A stretch of 61,865 bases of DNA from Desulfobacula sp. (GCF_030145145.1 NZ_JAQYWD010000039.1:1-61865); one strand, 5' to 3'. Shown: positions 6,952-16,179, numbered from the stretch's first letter. Made by a program: numbers and translations. The notes: a model not told the origin generated them from the letters alone.

Positions 6952-9246
6952 TTACGACTCCTTGTTTTGGGGCCTGGATTTTTTTTCCTTAATAGCGGCC
7001 AGGATTTTGTCCGGTGTCAGGGGGAAAGAATCCATGTAGACGCCAATGGCATTACTGACGGCTGCTGCATACCCCTGGGCGGCAGACATGGCAATGGACA
7101 TGCCGGCTTCCTTGGCACCATAGGGACCTAAAGGTTCTATTGATTCCACAATGATATTTTTAATGGTTGGCATGTCGCAGGCCAGGGGCACTTTGTAATC
7201 CAGCATGGTGGGATTGAGACACCTGCCGTCTTTCCATTCATGGTATTCGGTGAGCATACCGCCCTGTCCGCCCATGGCGATGGAGCCTTCAAACTGTCCT
7301 TCCAGCACAAGGGGGTTCAATGCTTTGCCCACATCCTGGCAGGCAGTGGCATTGAGTACCTCAACCTGTCCTGTTTCAGGGTCTACTTTGACCTCCACAA
7401 TGGTGGTGCCGAAGGAAAAGGCTTCACACATCTGGCCATAGGGGTTGGAGACCCATTCCCGTTTCATATCCACTTTGGGCCAGTAGCCGCCTTCGGCATT
7501 GACAGAATTAAAATTCGTAAGGCTGATTCTGACCACTTTCTTAATGGAAATGGATTTTTCAGGAGTATCTTTGACAAAAATCAGGCGGTTTTTAGCAACA
7601 AGCGTATCCGCTTTAACCTTTAATACCTTGGCGGCCACTTCAAAGAGTTTTTGTTTACAGTTTTTAGCAGCGATCTGGACGGCCTGGCCCCCCACAAAGG
7701 TGGAGACCTGGGAATAGGACCCTGGATCCGAAGAGGTGGTCTCGGTGTCGGCGGACACCAGGTGAATATCTTCGGGCAACAGTCCCAGTTCTTCGGCAGC
7801 AATCTGGACCAGCATATTGTCATTTCCCTGGCCATTATCCACGACCCCGGACATGACAGTTGCTTCTCCGTCTTCATTGAATTTGATGAAACTCTGGGAT
7901 CCCCCCCGGATGCCCATGGGAAATCCGACCTGCACCGCATTTGTGCCCATCCCTATGCCGTGAAAAGGGGGAAGCTTCCCCCATTTATCTTTAAACCCCG
8001 ATGTCACAACGGCCTTGTGAATGGTTTCATCCATGGCACAGGAGCCAACCAAAGACTTTGTGTTGGTATACTCTCCTGGTTTCCGGACGTTCCTCAAGCG
8101 CATTTCCACAGGATCGATTCCCAGGTGCTCGGCAATCATATCCAATTGAGTGTCAAGACCTGCAGCAAAACAACGGCCATGGGTCCGAATCATTCCCCTG
8201 ATGGGTTTGTTGGTATAGAGGCTGTAACCATTATACCGTACACTTTCCATTCGATACACCTGTTCCATGGAGAGAAATGGGACGCTTACCGCTATGGGCC
8301 CGGTGCTGACATAAGCACCGCCGTCCAGGTAGCAAGTGGTTTCCCTGGCCAGGACCCGTCCCTCTTTGTCTACTCCGGTTTTATGGGTGGTGATCATGGC
8401 ATGTCCCTGACGGGTGGCAATGGAATTTTCTTCCCTTGTGAACTCGATTTTGACGGGTTTGTCCGATTTTTTGGCCAGCAGGGCACAGATATAGTCAGCC
8501 GGACAGATTTCAGACCGACCACCGAATGCACCGCCAATGGCTATCTTTCGAATTTTTACCTGGTGAAGCGGGATTTTGAATGCATTGGAAAGGGGTTTGG
8601 ATTTCATATGGGGACCGCCGTTGGGACACCAGACTTCCAGGCATCCATCATAATCAAATTTGGCTACCACGGCATAGGGCTCGGCCATGAAATAGGAATC
8701 TTCCGGTGCCGTAAATGTATCTTCCCTGACATAGTGGGCTCGCTTAAAGTTTTCATCCACTTCACCGGTCTCGATGTTGACATGGACATTGATGTTATTG
8801 GGAAAATCTTCATGGATGGGTTCAGTTTGGGATGCCATGGCTTCCATGGATTCAAACACCGCCGGCAGTTCCTCGTATTCAACCTCAATGAGATCCAGTG
8901 CTTCTAACGCTGTCTCTTCATCCACAGCCGCCACACCAGCGACTTCATCTCCGATGTATCTGGCCTTTTCCATTTGAATGAACTGCTGATCCCGTGTATA
9001 GGAAAAAACCCCCCATTTAACCCCTTCGGTATCTTTCCCGGTTACCACTGCTTTAACACCGGGAAGTGCCTCAGCTTTTGACGTATCAATATTTAGAATC
9101 CGGGCATGGGCATAGGGGCTTCGTTTGATTTTTCCCACCAGCATGCCCGGTAGTTTCAGATCTGCGGTAAACCTTGCCTTTCCCATAACCTTGGCCCTGG
9201 AATCAACCCTGGGCATCCTTTTTCCGATGATGGTGTAATCAGACAT
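6952..9246 (-). CDS. Xanthine dehydrogenase family Mo-binding subunit, 4-hydroxybenzoyl-CoA reductase alpha-like
   Basis: 764 aa, full length for the large subunit. It begins with IGKRMPRVDSRAKVMGKARF and contains IGGAFGGRSE, DNGQGNDNMLVQIAAEELG and a C-terminal LGPYGAKEAG motif, all marks of Mo-cofactor binding. Where family members have the catalytic base Glu (GxGE near the C-terminus), this protein has Met at about 716 (KEAGMS). The usual RGFG/RGHG loop reads RTHGRC. It forms a three-gene set with the [2Fe-2S] and FAD/[4Fe-4S] subunits just upstream. Start preceded by AAAGGAG. It could be a CoA-thioester dehydroxylase/reductase rather than a hydroxylase; substrate unknown. Confidence 0.88.
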   Translation of the reverse strand: MSDYTIIGKRMPRVDSRAKVMGKARFTADLKLPGMLVGKIKRSPYAHARILNIDTSKAEALPGVKAVVTGKDTEGVKWGVFSYTRDQQFIQMEKARYIGDEVAGVAAVDEETALEALDLIEVEYEELPAVFESMEAMASQTEPIHEDFPNNINVHVNIETGEVDENFKRAHYVREDTFTAPEDSYFMAEPYAVVAKFDYDGCLEVWCPNGGPHMKSKPLSNAFKIPLHQVKIRKIAIGGAFGGRSEICPADYICALLAKKSDKPVKIEFTREENSIATRQGHAMITTHKTGVDKEGRVLARETTCYLDGGAYVSTGPIAVSVPFLSMEQVYRMESVRYNGYSLYTNKPIRGMIRTHGRCFAAGLDTQLDMIAEHLGIDPVEMRLRNVRKPGEYTNTKSLVGSCAMDETIHKAVVTSGFKDKWGKLPPFHGIGMGTNAVQVGFPMGIRGGSQSFIKFNEDGEATVMSGVVDNGQGNDNMLVQIAAEELGLLPEDIHLVSADTETTSSDPGSYSQVSTFVGGQAVQIAAKNCKQKLFEVAAKVLKVKADTLVAKNRLIFVKDTPEKSISIKKVVRISLTNFNSVNAEGGYWPKVDMKREWVSNPYGQMCEAFSFGTTIVEVKVDPETGQVEVLNATACQDVGKALNPLVLEGQFEGSIAMGGQGGMLTEYHEWKDGRCLNPTMLDYKVPLACDMPTIKNIIVESIEPLGPYGAKEAGMSIAMSAAQGYAAAVSNAIGVYMDSFPLTPDKILAAIKEKKSRPQNKES

Positions 9247-9263
9247 CTCTTACTCCTTTTTCA

Positions 9264-9761
9264 TTACTGCCCTGTTTTACAATCCGGACACTGGTTATCG
9301 GGACTGCCGGCATGGCAGACGGCATCAACAATTTTTGCATACCCTGTGCACCGGCAGATATTACCGGCAAGGGCTTTTCGGACGGTTTTCTCATCGGGTT
9401 TTGGATTGTTCTGCAACAGCGCATCGGCTGAAATAAGCATACCCGGGGTGCAAAAACCACACTGGACGGCACCATGGTTGATAAATGATTCCTGAAGATC
9501 TGATAATTGGTCCCCGTTTGCCAGTCCTTCTACTGTTTTAATGGTGCACCCGTCGGCTTCCAATGCCAGGGTCAGGCAGGATCGCACCGGTTTGCCGTCC
9601 ATTTGAATCGTGCAGGAACCGCACACGCCTTCCCCGCAGCTCTCTTTTGATCCGGTCAGATCAAATTTTTCCCGTAATACTTCCAACAGCGTATCATTCG
9701 GGGCCACGTTGACCTCACGAAGTTTGTCATTTATAGTTAACGTAATCTTTATTTTTTCCAT
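9264..9761 (-). CDS. [2Fe-2S] small subunit of Mo enzyme 1 (HcrC-like)
   Basis: 165 aa. A plant-type [2Fe-2S] ferredoxin domain occupies the N-terminus (Cys42, 47, 50 and 62 in SCGEGVCGSC and RSC). The helical second [2Fe-2S] domain follows (Cys101, 104, 136 and 138 in QCGFCTPGM and ICRCTGY). An extra tail of about 20 residues carries three more cysteines (149, 158, 161, including CPDC) not needed for the standard clusters. It is 17 bases upstream of the large subunit and 24 bases downstream of the FAD subunit. It passes electrons between the Mo centre and FAD. Confidence 0.92.
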   Translation of the reverse strand: MEKIKITLTINDKLREVNVAPNDTLLEVLREKFDLTGSKESCGEGVCGSCTIQMDGKPVRSCLTLALEADGCTIKTVEGLANGDQLSDLQESFINHGAVQCGFCTPGMLISADALLQNNPKPDEKTVRKALAGNICRCTGYAKIVDAVCHAGSPDNQCPDCKTGQ

Positions 9762-9785
9762 TTTATAATTCCATCCTTCACTTGA

Positions 9786-10790
9786 TTATCTATCTGCAGC
9801 CTGAGCGGCTTCTTTGAGGGCCCTGAATACCATCTGGGCCACCATCTCGCATCGATACGCCAGGGTCGCGCCCACATTATGCACGGCAAAGGCTGAGGCA
9901 CTGTTCATGGCTGTATCAGCTGCGGTTTTAAAGGCATCGATATCAGACAGTTTTTTCCCCTTTAAAGAGGATGACGCCTGGGCAAGAAACAGAGGAGACC
10001 TGCTCATGGCACCGACGACAATCCTGACGTCATCAATTTCCTCTTTTTTAGTGTCAGACGGTTTTAACAGTACGCCGGCACAGACAACAGGGTAATCAAT
10101 GGCTGACCGGTAGGCCAGGCGATGATAAGCACTTTTGGCCCCTGTTAAAGGAATGGTGATTTCCTTGAGAAGTTCATGGGATTCCATGGCAAAGGGCATG
10201 ATGCCGTCACTGGTATAAAAGTCTTCCAGATTTACGGTTCTTGCACTGCCTTTACTTGCCAGGGTGAGCTTGGCCCCTAAGGCCATCAGGGCTGTGGCCC
10301 CGTCTGACTGGCAGGTAGAGTTACACCGGTCGGCTTCATCCCGAGCATAACAGATTTTCCCCCCGTCCTTGTGACACGGTTGTCGACCAGATCTGTGAAA
10401 ACTCGACTGGTTGTAGTGAAAACATCGGTTATCCTGGAGAATATTGCCGCCAATCGTCCCCCTGTAATGTTGAAGGGTGATGGCGCCGACTTTTTCACAT
10501 GCCTGGGCCAGGGCATTTGCCTGGGTTTGAATCAGGTCAGATGCAATAATATCGGCCAGGGGGGTCCTGGCACCGATTTTAATCTCCTTGCCGTCTTCTT
10601 TAATATAGGACAATTCATTCAATGCTTTGAGGCTGATGAGCACTTTTGGTTTTAAAAGGCCTTTTTTCATCCTGACCACAAGGTCTGTTCCCCCGGCAAG
10701 TATTTTTGCCTCCTCTTTGTGGGTGGCTAACAGCTCCAGGGCAGCGTCAAGCGTATCGGGGCCTAAATAGTCAAATCTGGGTAACCGCAC
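9786..10790 (-). CDS. FAD-binding subunit with extra [4Fe-4S] loop (HcrB-like) of Mo enzyme 1
   Basis: 334 aa; the start is GTG at 10790 with AAGGAG eight bases upstream. FAD-binding motifs: ILAGGTDLVVRMKKG (30-44) and YRGTIGGNI (109-117). Between residues about 120 and 163 lies an insertion with Cys123, 139, 147, 156 and 160. The spacing 16/8/9 equals that of the [4Fe-4S] ligands I recall for HcrB of Thauera aromatica 4-hydroxybenzoyl-CoA reductase (Cys122/138/146/155). This cluster lets ferredoxin electrons be driven to the Mo site for reductive dehydroxylation. The second Mo enzyme in this window lacks the loop. This subunit therefore points to a ferredoxin-coupled, possibly reductive, enzyme. 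Confidence 0.9.
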   Translation of the reverse strand: MRLPRFDYLGPDTLDAALELLATHKEEAKILAGGTDLVVRMKKGLLKPKVLISLKALNELSYIKEDGKEIKIGARTPLADIIASDLIQTQANALAQACEKVGAITLQHYRGTIGGNILQDNRCFHYNQSSFHRSGRQPCHKDGGKICYARDEADRCNSTCQSDGATALMALGAKLTLASKGSARTVNLEDFYTSDGIMPFAMESHELLKEITIPLTGAKSAYHRLAYRSAIDYPVVCAGVLLKPSDTKKEEIDDVRIVVGAMSRSPLFLAQASSSLKGKKLSDIDAFKTAADTAMNSASAFAVHNVGATLAYRCEMVAQMVFRALKEAAQAADR

Positions 10791-10823
10791 GGTTTTTTCT
10801 CCTTACTTCTATCAATTATTCTA

Positions 10824-10925
10824 TGGGGTCAGTTCCATGGGGTCAGGCTTGATTATTGTACCAATAAGCCAAACCTGACCCCATTATGTTTTATATCAAT
10901 AAGTCAATAACCCAAGCCTGACCCC
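10824..10925. repeat. GGGGTCAGGCTT inverted/direct repeat cluster between operon segments
   Basis: Four copies of the same word lie in 102 bases: TGGGGTCAG (10824), TGGGGTCAGGCTT (10838-10850) and, inverted, AAACCTGACCCC (10871-10882) and AAGCCTGACCCC (10914-10925). The inner pair makes an imperfect hairpin of about 20 bp per arm. The same word occurs at about 38.0 kb and in part at 55.35 kb. It looks like a REP/palindromic-unit element of the kind moved by RAYT (IS200-like Y1) transposases; no such gene is in the window. It sits between the GTG start of Mo enzyme 1 (10790) and the TRAP genes (10937) and may interrupt or attenuate the long transcript. Confidence 0.75.
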
Positions 10926-10936
10926 TTTACTTTGCT

Positions 10937-12238
10937 TTATAAGAGGTTCGGTAAAAACAGAACCAATTGTGGAAACAGCATCATTATAATGATACACAAT
11001 ATATAGGCTGGCAGAAAATAAGCAACCCCTTTAAACACCTGCTCAAGTGGCACATCTTTTGCCATACCGCCAACCACATAGGTGGTGGCGCCCACAGGCG
11101 GGGTTACTGCCCCCAATGTGGTGACAATGGTAATGGTGACCCCGAACCAGATGGGGTCGTAACCGAGCTCCATGGCCACGGGAAAGAAAATGGGAATTGT
11201 GATGAGCAATAAGGCCAGGGCATCCATGACAGCGCCGCCGATGGCATAAATCAAAAAGATGATGGCCATGATGGTAATCTTTGAAAAAGGAAGGGCCACC
11301 ACCCAGTCGGCAATATCAAAGGGGATTCTGGTAATGGCCAGAAACCGCCCAAAGATCATGGCCCCGGTAATAATAACAATCACCATGCAGGATATTTTCA
11401 TGGTATCATAAATGGAATTGTAAAAATCATCCCAGGAAAGGCTTTTTTGAACCACACCAATGACAACGGCAAAAAATGATCCAATGGCACCGGCTTCTGT
11501 GGGGGTAAACAACCCGAAATAAAGCCCGAGCATGACCACCATGAAAAGAATGAGCATTTCAACGGCACCGGCAAGAGATTTGATTTTTTCCTTAAATGTG
11601 GTTTTATCTCCCACAGGTCCCCAGGAAGGATGTATGGTGCAGAGCACATAAACCGTGAGGGTCAGCAAAAGGGCTAAAAGGATGCCGGCGCCTAAGCCCC
11701 CGTAGAAAAGTTTGGCAATGGACTGCTCTGTGGACAGCCCGATAATAATCAGCACCACACTGGGGGGGATAACAACCCCCAGGGTTGATCCGCAGGCAAT
11801 GGCTCCGGTACTGAGCATGGGTTCATACTTGTATCGGTTCATCTGGGGCAGGGCCACCGTGGTCATGGTGGCTGCCGTGGCCGCATTGGAACCGCAGATG
11901 GCGGCAAAGGCCGAGCAGGCCAGGACAGTTGCCATGGCAATGCCGCCCCGGATATGACCCACCCAGGTAAAGGCAGCCGTATACAGTTTTTCATTGACGC
12001 CGGAATAAAAAGCAATCTGACCCATGAAGATAAACAGCGGGATAACCGTTAATCCGTAGCTGGAAAAGGTGTCCCAGGTGACGGTGGCCAGCATGTTGAA
12101 TCCCGCATTTAATGAAATCACATAGGAAAAACCGCAGAATCCCACAATGCCCATGGTAAACCCCACTGGGATACCAAAGACGAATAGAATAAACAGCAGT
12201 GCAAAAATACCGATAATACCAATCATTGTCAGGCTCAT
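10937..12238 (-). CDS. dctM: TRAP transporter large permease (DctM-like)
   Basis: 433 aa, a typical DctM length, with about twelve hydrophobic segments. Recognisable family stretches are IPLFIFMGQIAFYSG (about 47-61), ACSAFAAICGSNAATAATM and GVVIPPSVVLIIIG. It is the ion-coupled membrane channel of a tripartite TRAP importer. Its ATG overlaps the DctQ stop by four bases. Gene order P-Q-M inside a catabolic run suggests uptake of the substrate acid, such as an aryl acetate; TRAP systems of this type carry carboxylates using an ion gradient. Confidence 0.93.
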   Translation of the reverse strand: MSLTMIGIIGIFALLFILFVFGIPVGFTMGIVGFCGFSYVISLNAGFNMLATVTWDTFSSYGLTVIPLFIFMGQIAFYSGVNEKLYTAAFTWVGHIRGGIAMATVLACSAFAAICGSNAATAATMTTVALPQMNRYKYEPMLSTGAIACGSTLGVVIPPSVVLIIIGLSTEQSIAKLFYGGLGAGILLALLLTLTVYVLCTIHPSWGPVGDKTTFKEKIKSLAGAVEMLILFMVVMLGLYFGLFTPTEAGAIGSFFAVVIGVVQKSLSWDDFYNSIYDTMKISCMVIVIITGAMIFGRFLAITRIPFDIADWVVALPFSKITIMAIIFLIYAIGGAVMDALALLLITIPIFFPVAMELGYDPIWFGVTITIVTTLGAVTPPVGATTYVVGGMAKDVPLEQVFKGVAYFLPAYILCIIIMMLFPQLVLFLPNLL

Positions 12239-12726
12239 CTGGCACCTTCCTTTTTGGGCAGCACTGCCTTTAATAAATCTGTAAAAAGGGCCAGGGCAAG
12301 GATTAAACAGCCCAATGCCACGGCCAGGGTAAACGGATAATAAATAATCCGCAGGGTTTCGGAAACTTCATTTGCATTTTTCAGGGTCAATGCCTTTTGA
12401 ACAATCTGCCAGGAAGCGATCAAGAAAAAAGTGCAGCAAACGATATGGTTGATAATGGAGATAATCCGTTTCAGCGGTTTGGGGTAGATGTTGACAAGGA
12501 CATCAACAGAAATATGGCCATTGGTAAGCTGGGTGTATCCAAGGGCAAAGGCCGCTACAACGGCCCCGGCATATCCCATAAGTTCAAAGGTTCCCCTGAT
12601 GGGAATATACATCTGTCGGATAAAAATGTTGGCACAGGTCAGAAGGATCATACCCAGAAGAAGGGCACCGCCGGTCAGTGTGAGCAGCTTATTCAAAAAC
12701 TTATTTATTTTCGTTAAAAGATCCAT
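12235..12726 (-). CDS. dctQ: TRAP transporter small permease (DctQ-like)
   Basis: 163 aa from the ATG at 12726, chosen over longer frames because GGAG lies six bases upstream and the protein then begins MDLLTKINKFLNK, a normal DctQ N-terminus. Four transmembrane segments are predicted by eye, with GYAGAVVAAFALGYTQLTNGHISVDVL in the middle being typical (only part is quoted as evidence: GHISVDVL). It lies between the binding protein and the large permease and overlaps the latter by four bases. It completes the membrane part of the importer. Confidence 0.88.
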   Translation of the reverse strand: MDLLTKINKFLNKLLTLTGGALLLGMILLTCANIFIRQMYIPIRGTFELMGYAGAVVAAFALGYTQLTNGHISVDVLVNIYPKPLKRIISIINHIVCCTFFLIASWQIVQKALTLKNANEVSETLRIIYYPFTLAVALGCLILALALFTDLLKAVLPKKEGAR

Positions 12727-12804
12727 GGGAGGCTCCGAGGTCTGGGGACGAGGGGACAAGATGGAACATCTGTCCCCCGTCAACCCAGTCAAATTACAAA
12801 GGGG

Positions 12805-13815
12805 TTATTGAATAAATGCTTTTATATCCTTGATGATCGCTTCTGCCGGAAGGCCTTTTTCATTGGCGTTCTTAATCCAGTTTTCAGTAATAAACTCAAG
12901 TTTGCTGTCCCATTTGGCTTTTTCATCAGCAGAAAAGGAGATAAATTCAACATTATGGGCTTCTTTTGACCAGGCAATGGCTTTTTGAATCTGGTCATCC
13001 ATATACGTTCCAGTCCAGAGCGATTGTTCTTCTTTCAGATCCATCATGACCTTTTGTACATCTGCCGGAAGTGCATTCCATTTTTGTTTGTTCATAATAA
13101 CGGCAAAGGGGTAGATGACCGTTTCGGTCATGGTGACATATTTGCAGTATTCAGCAAATTTAAAGTCCTTCATGACTTCCAGGGAAGAAAAAAGACCTTT
13201 GACGGTGCCTTTCTGCAATGCTTCAACCGTTGCCGGCATGGGCATTCCCACCGGGTTGGCGCCCCAGGCTTTCAGGATCTGTGCGGCACCACCGGAAGCT
13301 CTTAAAGACAGACCTTTCATATCATCCAGGGTTTTTACCGGCGCCTTGGTCATGACATTTCCCGGGGCATTGGCAAACATGGTCAGAACAACAACATCCT
13401 TAAAGGCTTGGGGTTGATACTTTTCATAGAGCTTGAGAAGGGCAAGGCTGCCGGTTTTGGCATCCGGGATGCCCAAGGGAAGGCTTGTGGCATTGGTGAC
13501 AATGAACCGGCCCGGCTGATATGCCATACAGATGTTCCCGATGTCGGCCTGGCCTGCAATAACACCGTCCATCATGCCTTTTGCTCCCAGAAGGGTTCCG
13601 CCGGGAAAGGTATTGATCATCACCTGTCCATTGGTACGTTTTTCTACTTCTACCTTCCATCGTTCCATTTGAACACAGGGAAATGTGGGTGCGGGAGGGA
13701 AATTGGCATAATTGAGTTTTATTTTACCGGCCATTACCGGCGCTTGAAATACCAGAAGACAAATGACAATCGTAAACAAAAACAAAGTTGCTGATACAAT
13801 AGATCGTTTTACCAT
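12805..13815 (-). CDS. dctP: TRAP transporter solute-binding protein (DctP-like)
   Basis: 336 aa with a clear signal peptide (positive MVKRS, hydrophobic core, cleavage probably after PVMA near residue 29). The mature part contains the conserved arginine region (LSLRASGGAAQILKAWGANP, about 172-191), where the Arg binds the substrate carboxylate, and PMPATVEALQKGTVKG. A strong AGGAGG precedes the ATG. It is a periplasmic binding protein for an organic acid. It is 81 bases downstream of Mo enzyme 2; a weak hairpin lies in that gap. The ligand cannot be read from sequence; the context suggests the acid degraded by this cluster. Confidence 0.92.
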   Translation of the reverse strand: MVKRSIVSATLFLFTIVICLLVFQAPVMAGKIKLNYANFPPAPTFPCVQMERWKVEVEKRTNGQVMINTFPGGTLLGAKGMMDGVIAGQADIGNICMAYQPGRFIVTNATSLPLGIPDAKTGSLALLKLYEKYQPQAFKDVVVLTMFANAPGNVMTKAPVKTLDDMKGLSLRASGGAAQILKAWGANPVGMPMPATVEALQKGTVKGLFSSLEVMKDFKFAEYCKYVTMTETVIYPFAVIMNKQKWNALPADVQKVMMDLKEEQSLWTGTYMDDQIQKAIAWSKEAHNVEFISFSADEKAKWDSKLEFITENWIKNANEKGLPAEAIIKDIKAFIQ

Positions 13816-13896
13816 GGGTTGATCCTCCTTGATTAAGAGCGTGTTTGCTCTGTTAAAAAATGATCGGTTATTAAAAAACGGATAGCTGTATTGTTT

Positions 13897-16179
13897 TTAA
13901 CCGTTTTTTTCCTTTAACGCGGCCAGTATTTTTTCAGGTGTAATCGGCAGATCCTTAATCCTGACACCGACGGCATTATAGATGGCATTGGCTATGGCAG
14001 GCGCTGTTGGAACACATCCGGGCTCTCCAATGCCTTTGGCACCAAAAGGGCCGTCTTTGTCATCTGTTTCAATTACCGGGGCTTTGATTTTAACCGCATC
14101 TTTGGCTGTAAACAGTTTGTAATCCCGGAAGTTGGCATTCATGATTTCGCCATTTGCCACTGTCACTTCTTCTGTCAGGGCATACCCAAGCCCCATCACA
14201 ACGCCGCCATAGACCTGACCTTCAAGGAGTAAAGGATTGATGGCACGGCCGACATCATGGGCTGCCACGTATTCCAGTACCTCTACTTTACCGGTTTCTT
14301 CATCTACCTTGACTTTTGCGCCATGGGCGCCGAAAGAGTATGTCATGGACATATTCCCTTTTAGTTCCTTGCCCATGTTTTGATTGTCAGGATCATAAAA
14401 GTGTTCTGCCATGAGCATGTTACCACCCGGTGAAAAGTGGGCTTTTCTTAACAGTTTTCCAATGGGCATATTTTTTTCCGGGTTGCCTGTTACAAATACC
14501 ATCTTGTCCTTGAGCTCAATCTCTTCTGCAGGCGTTTCAAACAGTTTTGACGCAAAGTCCTGGATTTTCTTTTTCACTTTTTTGGCCGCACCTAATGCCG
14601 CATTACCGGCTACAAACGTGCTGCGGCTGGCATGGGCACCCACATCCCAGGGACAGATATCCGTATCGGAATGCACGACATTGATATCTTCGGCAAGAAG
14701 TCCGAGCTCTTCTGCCACGATCTGGGCGGTGATATTGTCCAAGCCCTGTCCCATGTCTGTGCCGCCGGTAAAAATATCAACCTTGCCGTAATCATCCATT
14801 TTTAAGATAGCACCACATCCGTCAGAACCGTAGATCCTTGCACCACCTCCCACATGAATTAAAGAAGCAATGCCCGTGCCCACGCCTTTTTCGCTTTTAT
14901 CCTTAAAGTCTAACTCTTTTTCAACCGATTCAATACATTCGGCAAGACCGCAGGAGGTTATTTTGAGTCCTTGGGGTGTTTCCTCTCCGGCATGGTTTTT
15001 GTTGATTTTCCTGAACTCAATACGATCAATACCGGCCTTTTCCGCCAGCATGTCTATGCTGCTTTCAATGGCAAATGTGGCCTGGGGATTTCCATACCCT
15101 CTCATGGCCTGGGAATATGTATTGTTTGTATAAACACATTTTGCAGTATATTTCACATTTTTAACCGTGTAAAGAGAACTTATCGGCATCAGCATAACAG
15201 AAGGGGTAGTGGCTCCCCAGGAGGTATGTCCACCGTTATCCAATACCATTCTCATATCCCTGAATGTCAGTTTGCCGGTCTTGTCGCATCCTTGTTTGAT
15301 ATAGATGATGGTCGGCTGTCTTGTTGACGTTGCCTTGAATTCTTCCACACGGTCAAACACCATTTTTACCGGTTTCCGGCAGGCATATGCCAGAAGAATG
15401 GCAATATGCTCGTAGGCATACGTATCTAATTTACTTCCAAAACCACCACCGATGGTCGGTTTGATAACCCTGACGCGTTTGTTTTTAAGACCCATGGCCT
15501 TTAACGCTTCAAGGAAGTCTTTCTGGGCAAGGGAAGGAATTTGTGTGTTGGTGTAAATCGTCAGGTTTTCGGATGCATCAAACAGTGCAACCGCTCCGCT
15601 GGTACCCATACAGCAGTGGGTAACCCATGTCGTTGTAAATCTGTCTTCCACAACAAAAGCAGATTCTTTTTCTGCTTTTTCCACATCTCCATAATGAATG
15701 TCCCAGGGCATTTTAAGTACATTTGATTTAAGATGGTCATGAACCAGGGGTGAATCTTTTTCCATGGCTCGTTCAGGATCAAAAATACCTTCAAGCTCTT
15801 CATACTCAACTTCAATCAGGTCAAGCGCCTTTTTGGCAATTTCCGGGCTTATGGCAGCAACCGCGGCCACTTCATCCCTGAAACAACTGACCTTGCCTTT
15901 TTTTATGGGGGGATTGTCCTTGATAAATCCCATTTTCATTTTTTCCGGAACATCCTCTCCAGTGAGAACGGCATGGACGCCTGGTAATGCCCGGGCTTTT
16001 GATGTGTCAATTTTAATGATATTGGCACTGGCATATTTGCTGTAAAGAATTTTTCCATATAGCATTTGCGGCAGCTTGATATCTTGAATATACGCTGCCC
16101 TTCCCATGGCTTTCTGGGCTGCATCCAGCTTGGGGATTCGTTTGCCGACCACACTGAATTCTCTTTTAGTGTTACTCAT
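13897..16179 (-). CDS. Xanthine dehydrogenase family Mo-binding subunit of Mo enzyme 2
   Basis: 760 aa from the ATG at 16179 (GGGAGG six bases upstream; protein begins MSNTKREFSVVGKRIPKLDA). A longer in-frame start would overlap the upstream gene heavily. Mo-cofactor motifs are complete: TIGGGFGSK, RGYGNPQATFAIES, TDMGQGLDN and PFGAKGIGEPG with the catalytic Glu at about 719. This is a canonical hydroxylase that would add oxygen from water to an N-heteroaromatic or aldehyde carbon. It is adjacent to a PaaK-like CoA ligase and HyuAB. The best context-based guess is hydroxylation of indoleacetyl-CoA (or indoleacetate) to the 2-oxindole derivative. Confidence 0.88.
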   Translation of the reverse strand: MSNTKREFSVVGKRIPKLDAAQKAMGRAAYIQDIKLPQMLYGKILYSKYASANIIKIDTSKARALPGVHAVLTGEDVPEKMKMGFIKDNPPIKKGKVSCFRDEVAAVAAISPEIAKKALDLIEVEYEELEGIFDPERAMEKDSPLVHDHLKSNVLKMPWDIHYGDVEKAEKESAFVVEDRFTTTWVTHCCMGTSGAVALFDASENLTIYTNTQIPSLAQKDFLEALKAMGLKNKRVRVIKPTIGGGFGSKLDTYAYEHIAILLAYACRKPVKMVFDRVEEFKATSTRQPTIIYIKQGCDKTGKLTFRDMRMVLDNGGHTSWGATTPSVMLMPISSLYTVKNVKYTAKCVYTNNTYSQAMRGYGNPQATFAIESSIDMLAEKAGIDRIEFRKINKNHAGEETPQGLKITSCGLAECIESVEKELDFKDKSEKGVGTGIASLIHVGGGARIYGSDGCGAILKMDDYGKVDIFTGGTDMGQGLDNITAQIVAEELGLLAEDINVVHSDTDICPWDVGAHASRSTFVAGNAALGAAKKVKKKIQDFASKLFETPAEEIELKDKMVFVTGNPEKNMPIGKLLRKAHFSPGGNMLMAEHFYDPDNQNMGKELKGNMSMTYSFGAHGAKVKVDEETGKVEVLEYVAAHDVGRAINPLLLEGQVYGGVVMGLGYALTEEVTVANGEIMNANFRDYKLFTAKDAVKIKAPVIETDDKDGPFGAKGIGEPGCVPTAPAIANAIYNAVGVRIKDLPITPEKILAALKEKNG

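Noticed and set aside
7651-8907. A plus-strand open frame of over 400 codons inside the Mo-enzyme large subunit gene.
   Set aside because: It is fully antisense to a protein with clear family motifs, has no SD and no recognisable domain; it arises from codon bias.
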